Positions 63,475 to 64,000 of a stretch of DNA of 64,000 nucleotides are shown here, piece after piece. The notes beneath the pieces are model-generated. The model had not been told where the DNA came from and did not search any database. It was given only the letters and a program-made list of their open reading frames with translations. Numbering within the stretch: the stretch's first letter is position 1; every line of letters begins with the position of its first letter. The position numbers were made by a program, and so were the translations under genes. The DNA lies in assembly GCF_012932915.1 (NCBI RefSeq), contig NZ_VCQU01000011.1, forward strand, positions 124,001 through 188,000. The letters are read 5' to 3'. Source of the stretch: Antrihabitans stalactiti (GTDB lineage: Bacteria > Actinomycetota > Actinomycetes > Mycobacteriales > Mycobacteriaceae).

Positions 63475-64000
63475 TTAGATCGGCATCAGGTGATGCTTGC
63501 GAGGCACCCGAAGCACCTGCTTGTCACGGAGCAGTCGCATTGCCTTCCGCAGCTCCAACCGCGTCGACGACGGCTCGATCACCGCGTCGATGTAGCCACG
63601 CTCGGCGGCCACCCACGGCGATGGGACCGTTGCGTTGTAGAAGTCGATCAATTGCTTGCGCACCGCCGGACCGTTCTCGCCCGCATCTTCGACCTGCTTG
63701 CGGAACAAGATGCTCACCGCGCTCTCGGCACCCATGACAGCGATGCGCGCGGTCGGCCACGCCAAGTTGATATCCGCACCGAGTTGCTTGCAGCCCATGA
63801 CCGCGAACGCGCCGCCGTATGCCTTACGGACGATCAACGTGACCACGGGAACCGACGCTTCGACGACGGCGTAGAAGAAGCGACCGCCGCGTCGGATGAC
63901 GCCGATCTTTTCTTCCTCGACGCCAGGCAGCACGCCTGGCGTGTCGACCACGAACACGAGCGGAATGTCGAAGGCGTTGCAGATCCGGATGAAACGCGAC
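63475..64000 (-). CDS. accD4: Acyl-CoA carboxylase carboxyltransferase subunit, AccD4-like (5' part outside window)
   Basis: The last 174 codons of a biotin-dependent carboxyltransferase are visible, with VVDTPGVLPGVEEE, RKAYGGAFAVMG, INLAWPTARIAVMG and the C-terminal RVPRKHHLMPI. Position near the emb genes on the opposite strand matches Rv3799c (accD4), whose product carboxylates long-chain acyl-CoA for mycolate condensation by Pks13. The name relies on this synteny. pks13 and fadD32 would be expected beyond the window if the order is kept. The 144 bp separating it from the kinase gene hold no recognised gene. Confidence 0.85.
   Translation of the reverse strand, partial: SRFIRICNAFDIPLVFVVDTPGVLPGVEEEKIGVIRRGGRFFYAVVEASVPVVTLIVRKAYGGAFAVMGCKQLGADINLAWPTARIAVMGAESAVSILFRKQVEDAGENGPAVRKQLIDFYNATVPSPWVAAERGYIDAVIEPSSTRLELRKAMRLLRDKQVLRVPRKHHLMPI

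Overview
The window is chromosomal DNA from a mycolic-acid-containing actinobacterium (order Mycobacteriales, most like a Nocardia/Rhodococcus-type genome). This rests on the arabinogalactan genes (wzm-wzt-glfT1, glfT2, dprE1-dprE2-aftA, two emb arabinosyltransferases), an AccD4-type carboxyltransferase, the proteasome activator Bpa/PafE, a WhiB protein, high GC content and frequent GTG/TTG starts. Much of the gene order follows the M. tuberculosis Rv3778c-Rv3808c neighbourhood, but it is rearranged and interrupted by accessory blocks. No tRNA, rRNA, CRISPR array or intact mobile element was recognised.

Layout: 0-4.1 kb holds a cysteine-desulfurase-like gene, bpa and the galactan export/initiation operon wzm-wzt-glfT1. 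4.2-13.4 kb holds two secreted lipases, rsgA, an SDR, a GGDEF/EAL protein, a TetR/SRPBCC cassette and a GT-C glycosyltransferase. 13.4-21.3 kb holds glfT2, a GtrA protein, a GT2/DUF2142 pair and rmlB/rmlA/rmlC. 21.3-38.9 kb holds assorted enzymes, a Hen1-Pnkp RNA-repair operon, an HxlR cassette, a large LuxR regulator, a molybdopterin oxidoreductase and a cyclase-Crp pair. 38.9-43.4 kb holds the decaprenyl-arabinose genes (GtrA, dprE1, dprE2, aftA).

43.4-53.4 kb is a 10-kb accessory signalling block lying exactly where M. tuberculosis has aftA directly followed by embC. It contains a P450, a WhiB protein, an HNH nuclease, a LuxR-family regulator and a DUF4242 protein. It also contains a minus-strand operon of two colinear paralogous histidine kinases followed by a single polypeptide that fuses a Ser/Thr kinase to a NarL-type receiver-HTH regulator. 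Three copies of a 16-bp element precede each histidine kinase at almost identical positions, and one triplet lies between the second kinase and the divergent embC. This is the best candidate for an undescribed system: a combined His/Asp and Ser/Thr signalling module that may also act on arabinan synthesis. 53.4-64 kb holds embC, embA, an orphan sugar-binding lipoprotein, a Ser/Thr kinase with an eight-bladed PQQ-like propeller, and the end of an AccD4-like gene.

Two families of near-perfect palindromes (five plus two copies, 40-54 bp) sit at gene ends throughout. One family has paired, compensatory base changes between copies, and in two cases the palindrome contains the stop codon of the gene it follows.
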